From Deferribacterales bacterium (GTDB lineage Bacteria; Chrysiogenota; Deferribacteres; Deferribacterales; JAISNW01), in NCBI GenBank assembly GCA_025997275.1, contig BNUJ01000020.1:1-18474 (forward strand): 18,474 bases of DNA, read 5' to 3'. The notes under the pieces are model-generated. The model was given only the letters and a program-made list of their open reading frames with translations, was not told where the DNA came from and ran no database searches. The translations under genes and the position numbers were made by a program. The stretch's first letter is position 1. Each line of letters starts with the position of its first letter. Positions 1 through 7,011 of this stretch are shown here, one piece after another.

Positions 1-36
1 GACTAAACTTGTAAATGAGGCTATGGAGGGTTGTCT

Positions 37-1026
37 ATGCAAGCGGTGTTATCAGATATATTGGATGAACCTGTTGAATATGGTAGTATAGAAGACATCT
101 CATTCCTGCCTAACCTAACGACAAAAGATTTATTCTTAGCAAATCTCAGAAGTCCCAGCGGCAAGATTAGATATAAACGTTACATTGGCTCACCCTTGCG
201 CTACCCCGGTGGCAAGAGCCTTGCTGTTGGGCTGATATTGGAACACTTGCCTAGCGATGTTCGCAGGGTGGTTTCGCCATTTTTCGGTGGTGGCTCGGTG
301 GAGATTGCGTGTAGCAAAGAGCTTGATGTTGAAGTTATCGGCTATGATGTATTTGATATATTGGCAAATTATTGGCAGGTTCAGATTTCACAGCCTGAAG
401 TGCTTTATAAAAAACTATCCGAATTAAAACCAACAAAAGACGAATATGCACGTATAAAGCAAAAGTTAAAACAACACTGGGATGGCGTTCTCAAGCTAGA
501 ACCATTGGAGCTTGCCATGTGTTACTACTTCAATCACAACTTGTCTTATGGTCCTGGTTTTCTAGGGTGGATGTCTTCTATATATGAAGATGAGACTAGA
601 TATAGGCTTGCTATTGAAAAGGTTAGAAAATTCAACCCTAATAATCTGAACGTTTTTTGCGATGTGTTTGAGAATGTTATCCCAAAGCATAGTGACGATT
701 TCCTGTATTGCGACCCGCCGTATTATTTAGAGGGGGATAGCAAGATGTTTCACGGAATTTACCCGCAAAGAAATTTCCCTGTTCACCACAATAATTTTAA
801 CCACGCATTACTTGCCGAAATGTTAAAAGCACATAAAGGCGGTTTTATCTTGTCATATAATGACTGTAGTGCGGTTAGGGAGATGTATAGTGGCTATAAG
901 ATAATTGATGTGGCTTGGCAATATACATTGGGACAGGGTGAAACACGGATAGGCAAGAACCGCATAGAGAACGGGACTAACACCAATGTGAAGCGGTCGC
1001 ATGAGATACTTATTTTAGGGGTGTAG
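37..1026 (+). CDS. DNA adenine N6-methyltransferase, D12 (Dam-like) class, of a type II R-M module
   Basis: Transfers a methyl group from S-adenosylmethionine to adenine in a specific DNA site, protecting it from the endonuclease encoded next to it. Visible hallmarks are the N-terminal RYPGGK motif, the SAM-binding FFGGGS at about residues 82-87 and the catalytic DPPYY at 226-230, in the order of the D12/alpha class; 329 residues is a little longer than Dam (about 280). I chose ATG 37 rather than TTG 31 because GGAGGG at 25-30 is 6 nt from the ATG and directly abuts the TTG. The stop is 3 nt before the endonuclease start, so the two are co-transcribed. An upstream gene could end at TAA 4-6 or 12-14, but too little is visible to say. 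The target site cannot be read from the sequence. Confidence 0.93.
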   Translation: MQAVLSDILDEPVEYGSIEDISFLPNLTTKDLFLANLRSPSGKIRYKRYIGSPLRYPGGKSLAVGLILEHLPSDVRRVVSPFFGGGSVEIACSKELDVEVIGYDVFDILANYWQVQISQPEVLYKKLSELKPTKDEYARIKQKLKQHWDGVLKLEPLELAMCYYFNHNLSYGPGFLGWMSSIYEDETRYRLAIEKVRKFNPNNLNVFCDVFENVIPKHSDDFLYCDPPYYLEGDSKMFHGIYPQRNFPVHHNNFNHALLAEMLKAHKGGFILSYNDCSAVREMYSGYKIIDVAWQYTLGQGETRIGKNRIENGTNTNVKRSHEILILGV

Positions 1027-1029
1027 GAT

Positions 1030-1794
1030 ATGCCACGCAAAAGGGCAATGACATCTGAAAAGGCAAGGGCAGTTAGGCAACAGGGGCATGATGATGCCAA
1101 AGAATTCGCTAGGCTCATCGGCTTGAGCGATGACTACCAGAACGACCCAAAGGCGAAAAAGGACGTAGTAGATGCTAATGGCGATGCCCATTCAGTCAAG
1201 AGCGGAACGGGCTATTGGCAGATATTTCTGTATGGAGAGAGCCGATTTGAAGACGATAGTGCTTTCAGAGCTATGAATGGTATAGGGCAGATTATGCTAG
1301 AGTGTATAAGGGCAATACCTAGCAAGCATGAATATGATAGTAATAAAATGGTATGTAAGCAAAAAATAGCAGAATATATGAAACAACTATTGGATAAACT
1401 ACAAGAACGGTACAGGTTAGAGGCGTTTTTAGAGAAGTCTATATTTGAAGGTAGTCAAGTTAGCTATCTGACAGTTAAGCATAATGACACGTTTCATATT
1501 TTTTGGCATAAGGACGTTATCAATGTGCTATTAGACAACCTGACTATAGCTAATTCTGGAGCAAGAGAAGGTCTTATCCCTTGTCAGAAAGTTTTGTTCA
1601 AACTGAATGGAAAAAATTGTGGCGAGATTGAAATGAGAAATGGTGAAGCCCATCACCATAGGGAAATGAAGTTTAGGCTACATAAAAAGCTAATCGTTGC
1701 ACTATTGTTAGATAAGATTAAAGACAGCAAGCCATATAATAGCTCGGCATCGGTAATAGCCTATGGAGAGGCTATAAAGAAGTTTATAAAGTAA
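1030..1794 (+). CDS. Probable type II restriction endonuclease
   Basis: 254-residue soluble protein starting 3 nt after the methylase stop, with TAGGGG at 1016-1021 as ribosome binding site. It is expected to cut DNA at the site the partner methylates. A possible PD-(D/E)xK-type nuclease core is D45-V-V-D48 followed by H54-S-V-K57, then an aromatic W63-Q-I-F strand; the usual acidic residue before the xK is a serine here, so the catalytic assignment is tentative. A second conserved-looking stretch lies near the C-terminus (GEIEMR, then a His-rich AHHHRE). There are no membrane segments or signal peptide. The gene appears more AT-rich than the trp genes downstream, fitting horizontal acquisition with the methylase. 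The restriction role rests mainly on gene pairing and the overall look of the protein; a different R-M-linked protein is possible. Confidence 0.75.
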   Translation: MPRKRAMTSEKARAVRQQGHDDAKEFARLIGLSDDYQNDPKAKKDVVDANGDAHSVKSGTGYWQIFLYGESRFEDDSAFRAMNGIGQIMLECIRAIPSKHEYDSNKMVCKQKIAEYMKQLLDKLQERYRLEAFLEKSIFEGSQVSYLTVKHNDTFHIFWHKDVINVLLDNLTIANSGAREGLIPCQKVLFKLNGKNCGEIEMRNGEAHHHREMKFRLHKKLIVALLLDKIKDSKPYNSSASVIAYGEAIKKFIK

Positions 1795-1873
1795 AGTAGT
1801 GAGGCTAGGTATGGGGCAACATATCAAACAGGTCAGAGCCTAGCATTGCTACTGAACTTGCCTATGACAGCAT

Positions 1874-2131
1874 TCATGCAACTGGACTAGCTTTGGCGAG
1901 CAAATTAAACAGGCTAAGCCTTTCCTCTTTGTTTTTTCTCAAGGACAGCTTATAGGCGTCCCTTATAGCCCCGTCATTATCTAGCCTATCAATAATCATA
2001 TCATAATACGGCTTATGAATTTCGCTTGATATAAAATGCCGCTTAAGGTTCTTGCATAGGACAAGCTCCGAACCAGAGCTGCCGAATAAGATTTGAACTA
2101 AATCGTTCTCCGTAGCACTAGCTATTGACAA
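1874..2131 (-). CDS. Hypothetical protein, 85 codons, possibly 5'-truncated
   Basis: I do not recognise this protein. It is charged, lacks membrane segments and reads like a real soluble protein (CKNLKRHF, then DMIIDRLDNDG). The only start is TTG at 2131, preceded by AGGGG only 3 nt away, and that TTG lies inside the -35 box of the trpBA promoter on the other strand. The reading frame stays open upstream, antisense into trpB, without an ATG, GTG or TTG, so it could be the 3' part of a longer gene cut when the trpBA promoter region and the R-M module came together. It converges with the endonuclease gene, leaving 79 bp between them that hold no other feature I can name. It could also be a chance ORF. 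Confidence 0.4.
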   Translation of the reverse strand: MSIASATENDLVQILFGSSGSELVLCKNLKRHFISSEIHKPYYDMIIDRLDNDGAIRDAYKLSLRKNKEERLSLFNLLAKASPVA

Positions 2132-2154
2132 AACCCCTACATCTCTGTATAAAG
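2126..2154 (+). promoter_or_regulatory. trpBA promoter
   Basis: TTGACA at 2126-2131, a 17-nt spacer, then TATAAA at 2149-2154: a near-perfect sigma70-type promoter. Transcription would start near 2161, about 30 nt before trpB. No leader peptide, T-box or attenuator-like hairpin is visible in that short leader, so trpBA appears to be expressed without classical attenuation. Confidence 0.8.
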
Positions 2155-2191
2155 AAACATAGGAGAATTCATCTTTGGGAGGGGTGTTGGT

Positions 2192-3376
2192 ATGAAAAAT
2201 GGGCGATTTGGTGATTACGGTGGGCAGTATATCCCCGAGACATTGATGAATGAACTGAGTAATCTGGAAAAAGCGTATAACTACTATAAAAACGATAATG
2301 CTTTTTGCGCTGAACTTGATGAGTTACTGCGGAACTATGCAGGGCGTCCTTCGCGTCTATACTATGCAGCCAAGATGACTGCAGCTCTAGGTGGAGCGAA
2401 AGTTTATCTAAAACGAGAAGACTTAAACCACACAGGTTCACATAAAATCAACAACGTGTTGGGGCAGACCCTGCTAGCAAAGAAGATGGGCAAGACACGG
2501 GTAATTGCGGAAACAGGGGCAGGTCAGCACGGGGTAGCGGCTGCCACAGCAGCAGCTCTTTTAGGGCTAGAGTGTGAAATTTTTATGGGCAAAGAGGACA
2601 CCGAACGGCAGTCATTAAACGTCTATCGTATGCGCCTACTGGGAGCGAAGGTTAATGCTGTCACATCTGGCACTCAAACGCTCAAAGATGCTGTGAATGA
2701 AACTATGCGCGAATGGGTCAGCCGTGTCCACGACACCCACTACGTGTTGGGGTCGGTGATGGGTCCGCACCCTTTCCCGATGATTGTTCGTGATTTTCAG
2801 AGCGTCATCGGGCGGGAAGCTCGTGAGCAGTTCCTTGAACGGGAGGGGAAACTTCCCACTGCAGTGCTCGCTTGTGTGGGTGGTGGCAGTAATGCGATTG
2901 GTATTTTCTATCACTTTATCCCAGATGCAAGTGTCAAACTTATCGGTTGTGAAGCTGCGGGGCTGGGGATAGATACGAACAAGCATGCAGCTACTATTGC
3001 ACGTGGCAGGGTTGGGGTTTTTCACGGGATGAAATCTTACTTTTGCCAGAACGACGAGGGGCAGATAGCACCAGTGTATTCTATCTCTGCAGGGTTAGAT
3101 TACCCCGGTATAGGACCAGAGCACGCATACCTACACGACACAGGGCGTGCGGAGTATGTAGCTATTACCGATGAAGAGGCGGTAAGTGCCTTTGAATACC
3201 TTGCCCGCACTGAGGGGATAATTAGTGCTATTGAGAGTGCCCATGCGGTGTCTTATGCTCGTGTGTTGGCACCTAAGTTGAGCACAGACGAGAGTATTAT
3301 AGTTTGTCTTTCTGGACGGGGGGACAAAGACGTGGCTGCCATAGCGCGCTACCGCGGGGAGCTGATAGATGAGTAA
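2192..3376 (+). CDS. trpB: Tryptophan synthase beta chain
   Basis: PLP enzyme that condenses indole with L-serine to give L-tryptophan; works as an alpha2-beta2 complex with TrpA in the cytoplasm. The sequence shows the N-terminal FGDYGGQYIPE signature, the PLP-binding lysine K85 in HTGSHKINN, the ETGAGQHGVA loop and the phosphate-binding GGGSNAIG. At 394 residues it is full length for the TrpB1 type. ATG 2192 follows GGAGGGG at 2178-2184. It overlaps trpA by 8 nt, giving translational coupling that suits the 1:1 complex. The other trp genes are not next to it: the upstream neighbour is the R-M module, so the trp pathway is split in this genome or was broken up by insertion. Confidence 0.98.
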   Translation: MKNGRFGDYGGQYIPETLMNELSNLEKAYNYYKNDNAFCAELDELLRNYAGRPSRLYYAAKMTAALGGAKVYLKREDLNHTGSHKINNVLGQTLLAKKMGKTRVIAETGAGQHGVAAATAAALLGLECEIFMGKEDTERQSLNVYRMRLLGAKVNAVTSGTQTLKDAVNETMREWVSRVHDTHYVLGSVMGPHPFPMIVRDFQSVIGREAREQFLEREGKLPTAVLACVGGGSNAIGIFYHFIPDASVKLIGCEAAGLGIDTNKHAATIARGRVGVFHGMKSYFCQNDEGQIAPVYSISAGLDYPGIGPEHAYLHDTGRAEYVAITDEEAVSAFEYLARTEGIISAIESAHAVSYARVLAPKLSTDESIIVCLSGRGDKDVAAIARYRGELIDE

Positions 3377-4145
3377 TATTTATAAGGCATTTGAAAACGG
3401 CAAGGCGTTTATCGGCTTTGTCACAGGTGGAGACCCTAGCATTGAAAAGACGGAGGAGTTTATCCTTGAGATGGCAAGGGCTGGGGCAGACCTAGTAGAA
3501 ATAGGCATCCCCTTTTCAGACCCCATTGCTGAGGGACCAGTAATCCAGCGGGCAAACGTCCGTGCGCTTAATGCATTGACTACGCTGGAAAAGATTTTCT
3601 CGTTAGTAGAGGGGTTGAGATGCAAGATTGAAACACCGCTGGTGTTTTTAAGCTATCTTAACCCAGTGTTTAACTATGGTTATGACGCCTTTTTCAAACG
3701 CTGCCAAGACACGGGAGTTGATGGCATTATCGTTCCCGACCTGCCCTTTGAGGAGCAGGGGGAGCTGCGCGACATCGCATTAGCGCATAATGTAGATATT
3801 ATCTCGCTTATCGCCCCTACATCAGAGGACCGCATTAGGAGTATCGCTCAAGCAGCATCAGGGTTTCTGTATTTAGTTTCATCGCTAGGCGTTACAGGGG
3901 TGCGCGGGGAGTTCAAGGCTGATATTGCGGGGATGGTCAGTTCGGTAAGAGCGGCAACTAAACTGCCGTTAGCGGTGGGGTTCGGCATTCACACCCCTGC
4001 CCAAGCCACTGAAATGGCAAAGCTCGCCGATGGGGTTATTGTTGGCAGTGCCATAGTAAAGATTATAGAAGAGCACGGAGAAAGTGCGACTCCGTATATT
4101 TACGAATATGTAAAGCAGATGAAAGAGGCGGTTTGCGAAAAGTAG
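3369..4145 (+). CDS. trpA: Tryptophan synthase alpha chain
   Basis: Cleaves indole-3-glycerol phosphate to indole and glyceraldehyde-3-phosphate; indole is channelled to TrpB. 258 residues, a TIM barrel of usual length. The catalytic glutamate is E44 in VEIGIPFSDP. The second acidic residue, Asp60 in the Salmonella enzyme, is Glu here (E55 in PIAEGP), a conservative change that I believe also occurs in other family members. The phosphate-binding GVTG and the C-terminal VGSAIV are present. ATG 3369 lies inside the end of trpB (ATGAGTAA overlap). Co-transcribed from the promoter at 2126-2154. Confidence 0.97.
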   Translation: MSNIYKAFENGKAFIGFVTGGDPSIEKTEEFILEMARAGADLVEIGIPFSDPIAEGPVIQRANVRALNALTTLEKIFSLVEGLRCKIETPLVFLSYLNPVFNYGYDAFFKRCQDTGVDGIIVPDLPFEEQGELRDIALAHNVDIISLIAPTSEDRIRSIAQAASGFLYLVSSLGVTGVRGEFKADIAGMVSSVRAATKLPLAVGFGIHTPAQATEMAKLADGVIVGSAIVKIIEEHGESATPYIYEYVKQMKEAVCEK

Positions 4146-4174
4146 CGAAGTTTGCCAAAAATAGCTGGCGAAAG
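4132..4174. repeat. Imperfect tandem repeat at the 3' end of trpA
   Basis: TTTGCGAAAAGTAGC (4132-4146) is followed at 4151-4165 by TTTGCCAAAAATAGC: 13 of 15 positions match, and both are followed by GAAG or GCGAAAG. The first copy holds the last trpA codons and its stop. It may be a small local duplication of the gene tail. Confidence 0.5.
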
Positions 4175-4190
4175 TTTAGGAGGTGTGGTT

Positions 4191-4256
4191 ATGCTAACAG
4201 CGGAACAGGAAGCGATGGAGGAAAATATACTTGCCAAAAAATTGAACTTGGATTAG
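4191..4256 (+). CDS. Small ORF, 21 residues, strong Shine-Dalgarno
   Basis: ATG 4191 is preceded by a perfect AGGAGG at 4178-4183 with a 7-nt gap, the best ribosome binding site in the window, and the frame ends at TAG 4254-4256. The peptide is acidic and Lys-rich (EQEAMEEN then LAKKLNLD) with no membrane segment. It lies 45 nt after trpA and 29 nt before the next small gene and is probably on the trpBA transcript. It could be a genuine small protein, a translation-coupling leader for the next gene, or the N-terminal stub of a longer gene cut by deletion. I do not recognise a family. Confidence 0.4.
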   Translation: MLTAEQEAMEENILAKKLNLD

Positions 4257-4285
4257 AATACACAATAAGAGTTATTGAGGTATAT

Positions 4286-4537
4286 ATGAAAAATCTAAAC
4301 TATGAGTTTTTTAAGAACAATATGACTTCCCTCTATGCTCAGTATGGTAAGAGCTTTGTTGCTATCAAGGGACAGAAAATCATTGGTGTGTATGATACCT
4401 TTGACAATGCAATCAACAAGACTATTAAAACAGAGAAATTGGGAACGTTCTTGATACAAGAATGTTTTGAAACCCCAGAGCAAGGCATACAACACTTTCA
4501 AACCAATGTATATATACCTGAGGGCAATAGGTTTTAA
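4286..4537 (+). CDS. Small protein, 83 residues, DUF5678-like
   Basis: The frame stays open from inside trpA, but ATG 4286 with TTGAGG just upstream is the likely start, because the protein-like part begins there. The sequence has FVAIKGQKIIGVYDTFDNA followed by LGTFLIQEC, a pattern I associate with small DUF5678-like proteins that often sit beside retropepsin-like proteases; no such protease is visible here. Function unknown. It is soluble, and probably the last gene of the trpBA transcript since a terminator-like hairpin follows directly. Confidence 0.65.
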   Translation: MKNLNYEFFKNNMTSLYAQYGKSFVAIKGQKIIGVYDTFDNAINKTIKTEKLGTFLIQECFETPEQGIQHFQTNVYIPEGNRF

Positions 4538-4562
4538 TGGTAAGTGCATTTACTATTTTTTT
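4538..4562 (+). terminator. Probable Rho-independent terminator
   Basis: TGGTAAG (4538-4544), loop TGCA, TTTACTA (4549-4555), then seven T residues to 4562. The stem is 7 bp with two G-U pairs, so it is weak, but the T-run is clear. It would end the trpBA and small-protein transcript. Confidence 0.55.
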
Positions 4563-4604
4563 CTTTCCGCTACCCATCGTCAGGGGAGATTGATTTTGTT
4601 TCCA

Positions 4605-4642
4605 CTGTTATTCAAACCCGTTAGTAGATAGTTCTGGCATAG
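4605..4642. repeat. Direct repeat A, copy 1 (detached copy of the motB 3' end)
   Basis: 38 bp matching 5389-5426 at 34 positions. On the minus strand it reads P-E-L-S-T-N-G-F-E-stop, against P-E-V-S-T-D-G-F-E-stop at the true end of motB. It lies 10 bp beyond the stop of the RecG-like ORF and is in frame with it. Confidence 0.85.
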
Positions 4643-4652
4643 CACCAACGCT

Positions 4653-5399
4653 CTAATGTGTCGGCTCAATTACTTTCCAATAACCGCCATTTTTTGGACC
4701 GATACGCTCAATTTTTCCGTCAGTTTTTAGTTTTTTCAAGTTGTTATCAACTGCGCTCAATCCTATGCCCGTAATTTCGGCAAGTTCTGTGGTTGTAATT
4801 TTTGGATTTTTCCGCAAAGCATCTAGTATTTTACTCCAACTTTTTACCCCACTTTTTACCCCACTTTTTTCTATACTAGCCACACTCATATCAAATTTCA
4901 ACGAAAGTCGTGTTATGGAGTTGGAAAAACAAAACGCTTCGCGACCGTAGATTTTAATGATTTTTGGTATTCCAGAACCAAGTTCTTCAACATAATGCAA
5001 GGTGTGGAAAATTTCCACTAGTTCGGGGTTGCGCGGTTTTGATGTTCCGATAAAGAAATCTTCCTTATCCATCCAAGCCAGCAAATCACCATAAGTTGTT
5101 ATTTCAAACCTGTCATCATAAATTTCAAAAATAGGTGTAAATCCCTGAGAATAGTCATTATGTGCAAAAGCATTTATTATCGCTTCTTTCAAAACCTCTT
5201 CATCTATATATTTCTTTTCAATCCTTTGTGGACTTGCTTTCCTCGCTATAGTTATATTGGCGGCTTCAAGGCGATTTAGCACCGCATTCATCGCTACTAC
5301 AAGACATTTATGACCAAAGTCCTCGTTTTGCACCAAAGTGCTACTGCCTTTATCTGTTCCATTCCATTTTGCAACACGTACTACTTCCCTGTTATTCAA
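4653..5399 (-). pseudogene. 5'-truncated RecG-like / AlbA-type ATP-binding regulator
   Basis: C-terminal part of a COG2865-type protein (AlbA_2 DNA-binding domain, GHKL-like ATPase domain, winged helix), possibly a transcription regulator. Present are the end of the domain junction (VRVAKWNGTDKGS), the ATPase region with EEVLKEAIINAFAHNDYS, the YVEELGSGIPKI motif and a C-terminal winged helix from about residue 190. The N-terminal AlbA_2 domain, normally about 200 residues, is absent. The only start is TTG 5399, inside the end of motB and inside direct repeat A. Intact homologues are about 450-550 residues; this is 248. I read it as a gene fragment placed at the motB 3' end. A trimmed but expressed protein made by translational coupling with motB cannot be excluded, since the remaining frame has no stops. 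Confidence 0.75.
4839..4870 (-). repeat. 12-bp tandem repeat in the linker of the RecG-like ORF
   Basis: About 2.6 copies of a 12-bp unit (ACTTTTTACCCC on the plus strand) encode K-S-G-V-K-S-G-V-K-S between the ATPase region and the winged helix. Length changes would keep the frame. Proteins of this family often carry short Gly-Val-rich linker repeats. Confidence 0.75.
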
Positions 5400-5426
5400 A
5401 CCCGTCAGTAGATACCTCTGGCGTAG
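5389..5426. repeat. Direct repeat A, copy 2 (end of motB)
   Basis: Partner of 4605-4642. It covers the last MotB codons and stop, and the TTG start of the RecG-like fragment. The four mismatches between copies give one silent and two conservative changes in the MotB frame, plus one base outside the tail. Confidence 0.85.
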
Positions 5427-6171
5427 GCTGTATTTTGTTGGGGTAGTTGCGCAGCACTAGAATTTCAACGCGGCGGTTTTGCTGTCTGCCGTATTCGGTG
5501 AGGTTGCTAGCCACAGGACGGTATTCGCCATAGCCAGCTACACTAAAGCGTTCTGGGCGCAAAAAGGGTTCGTGGTCTAGCATATATCGCATAAAGTTAG
5601 AGGCACGACGGCTACTAAGCTCCCAGTTAGTGGGAAATTCTGCCGTCCGAATCCTGCCGTTATCTGTATGTCCGCTCACTATAACTTTCTGTCGCATCGT
5701 TGACAGCATTGTGCCAAGCGTTCTGGCTATGCCTAATGCGCTCTGCATTAACTCAGCACTGCCTGACTGAAATAATAGATTATCTTTTATAATTATCAGT
5801 AACCCCTCATCCGTCATCTCAGCCTCAATGCCAGAACCTATGCTACTGGCTGCGGTGAAAGCACCTATGCTTTCGCGGATAGTTTCTAACTCTGCCTCTT
5901 CCTTTTCCTGCGGACCAGAGGGTTTAGAGTCTTTCAATGTGGGTTTCACAGACTCTATCGGCAAAATTGCACCAGGGAATATACCCGAATATTCGTTGAA
6001 CGCTTGCCTAAACGATTCGCTCAGAGCGGCGACCTCTGCGGGAGTTGGTTTGCTTGATACAGCAAATAGTACGATGAACAGCGCGAGCAACAGCGTGAGT
6101 ACGTCCGAATAAGGGACAAGCCACGTTTCATCTGGGTGCTCTTCGTGCTCCTCGTGGTGTTTTTTAGACAT
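5392..6171 (-). CDS. motB: Flagellar stator protein MotB
   Basis: Peptidoglycan-anchored stator subunit that forms the ion channel with MotA and drives flagellar rotation. The N-terminus is rich in His and Glu, followed by one membrane segment with VPYSDVLTLLLALFIVLFA; D23 is the essential ion-binding aspartate. A linker and plug region precede the C-terminal OmpA-like domain (VSGHTDN, LSSRRA, VAGYGEYRP, NRRVEI). 259 residues, normal length. The PYSD context and membrane segment resemble Bacillus-type MotB. Its ATG directly follows the motA stop (TAA-ATG, no gap). The last ten codons form direct repeat A. Confidence 0.96.
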   Translation of the reverse strand: MSKKHHEEHEEHPDETWLVPYSDVLTLLLALFIVLFAVSSKPTPAEVAALSESFRQAFNEYSGIFPGAILPIESVKPTLKDSKPSGPQEKEEAELETIRESIGAFTAASSIGSGIEAEMTDEGLLIIIKDNLLFQSGSAELMQSALGIARTLGTMLSTMRQKVIVSGHTDNGRIRTAEFPTNWELSSRRASNFMRYMLDHEPFLRPERFSVAGYGEYRPVASNLTEYGRQQNRRVEILVLRNYPNKIQPTPEVSTDGFE

Positions 6172-6954
6172 TTATTTAGCACCCTCCCATTCGGCGAGCA
6201 ATGCGGCTTTCATTTTGTCGGGGATATACGACAACATCTTCAGCTGCATTACGCGTGGCGGTTGCCCCGCCTGTAGACACGTTATCCCTTCTATAATCAT
6301 TCGTTTTATTTCCATTTCGGTGAGGTTCATCTGTTTTAGCTTATTTGAAAATGGGTGCCACATAACATAACCAGTAAATATACCAAACAGCGTTGCAATA
6401 AATGCGGCTGATATTGCGTGTCCTAGCTTTTCAATATCTGATAGGTCGCTGAGTGCTGCCACAAGCCCTATTACCGCACCCATAACGCCCAACGTAGGGG
6501 CATACATCCCCCCTTGTGCAAATAACTGTGCCCCCAGTTTGTGTCGTGCCCCCAGTGCCTCAACTTGGCTTTCTAACACTGCCTCAACGTCTTCAGGCTC
6601 AGAGCCATCCACCACCATTGATATGCCAGTTGCCATAAACGGGTCTTCCACCCTAACATTTTCAAGTGCAAGCAAGCCGTCTTTGCGGACGACGCTAGCA
6701 TAACTAACGAATAAGCGGGCAATCTCCTCTTTTGTCGGGACTTTCACGCCAGCAAAGAGGTTCTTAAACATCACACCCATCTTTACGAATTCCTTCATAG
6801 GGAATGCGTTCAGAAGTGCAGCTGTCGTGCCGACAAATATTATTACTAGTGCGGCAGGGTTAGCTAGCGCGCCAATACTTGCACCTTTCAGTATCATACC
6901 GCCGATTAGCGTAAATAGCCCTAGCGCAATGCCCAAGACTGTTGATATTTCCAT
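6172..6954 (-). CDS. motA: Flagellar stator protein MotA
   Basis: Inner-membrane stator subunit with four membrane segments: two near the N-terminus (about 1-50) and two in the last half (MYAPTLGVMGAVIGLVAAL and ISAAFIATLFGIFTGYVMW), with the charged cytoplasmic loop between that contacts the rotor. The conserved channel prolines are visible in APTLG and WHPF. I chose ATG 6954 (260 residues) rather than TTG 6969: GGAGG lies 7 nt before the ATG and overlaps the TTG. It is 57 bp downstream of der, in the same direction. Confidence 0.95.
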   Translation of the reverse strand: MEISTVLGIALGLFTLIGGMILKGASIGALANPAALVIIFVGTTAALLNAFPMKEFVKMGVMFKNLFAGVKVPTKEEIARLFVSYASVVRKDGLLALENVRVEDPFMATGISMVVDGSEPEDVEAVLESQVEALGARHKLGAQLFAQGGMYAPTLGVMGAVIGLVAALSDLSDIEKLGHAISAAFIATLFGIFTGYVMWHPFSNKLKQMNLTEMEIKRMIIEGITCLQAGQPPRVMQLKMLSYIPDKMKAALLAEWEGAK

Positions 6955-6976
6955 ACCTAGAACCTCCAAACAATCA

Positions 6977-6994
6977 ACCGATTGCTATATCGGT
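6977..6994 (-). repeat. Small inverted repeat between der and motA
   Basis: ACCGAT, 6-nt loop, ATCGGT: a perfect 6-bp hairpin in the der-motA gap. No T-run follows, so it is not a standard terminator; it could stabilise or separate the two messages. Confidence 0.4.
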
Positions 6995-7011
6995 AAAGAT
7001 AGGTTAAAACT

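Noticed and set aside
1811..1843. 10-codon ORF after the endonuclease gene
   Set aside because: Very short and without a clear ribosome binding site.
4133..4285. Extended frame ahead of the 83-residue small protein
   Set aside because: It starts inside trpA, has odd composition and no ribosome binding site; ATG 4286 is better supported.
6955..6969. TTG start for motA
   Set aside because: The TTG overlaps the GGAGG ribosome binding site of the ATG at 6954.
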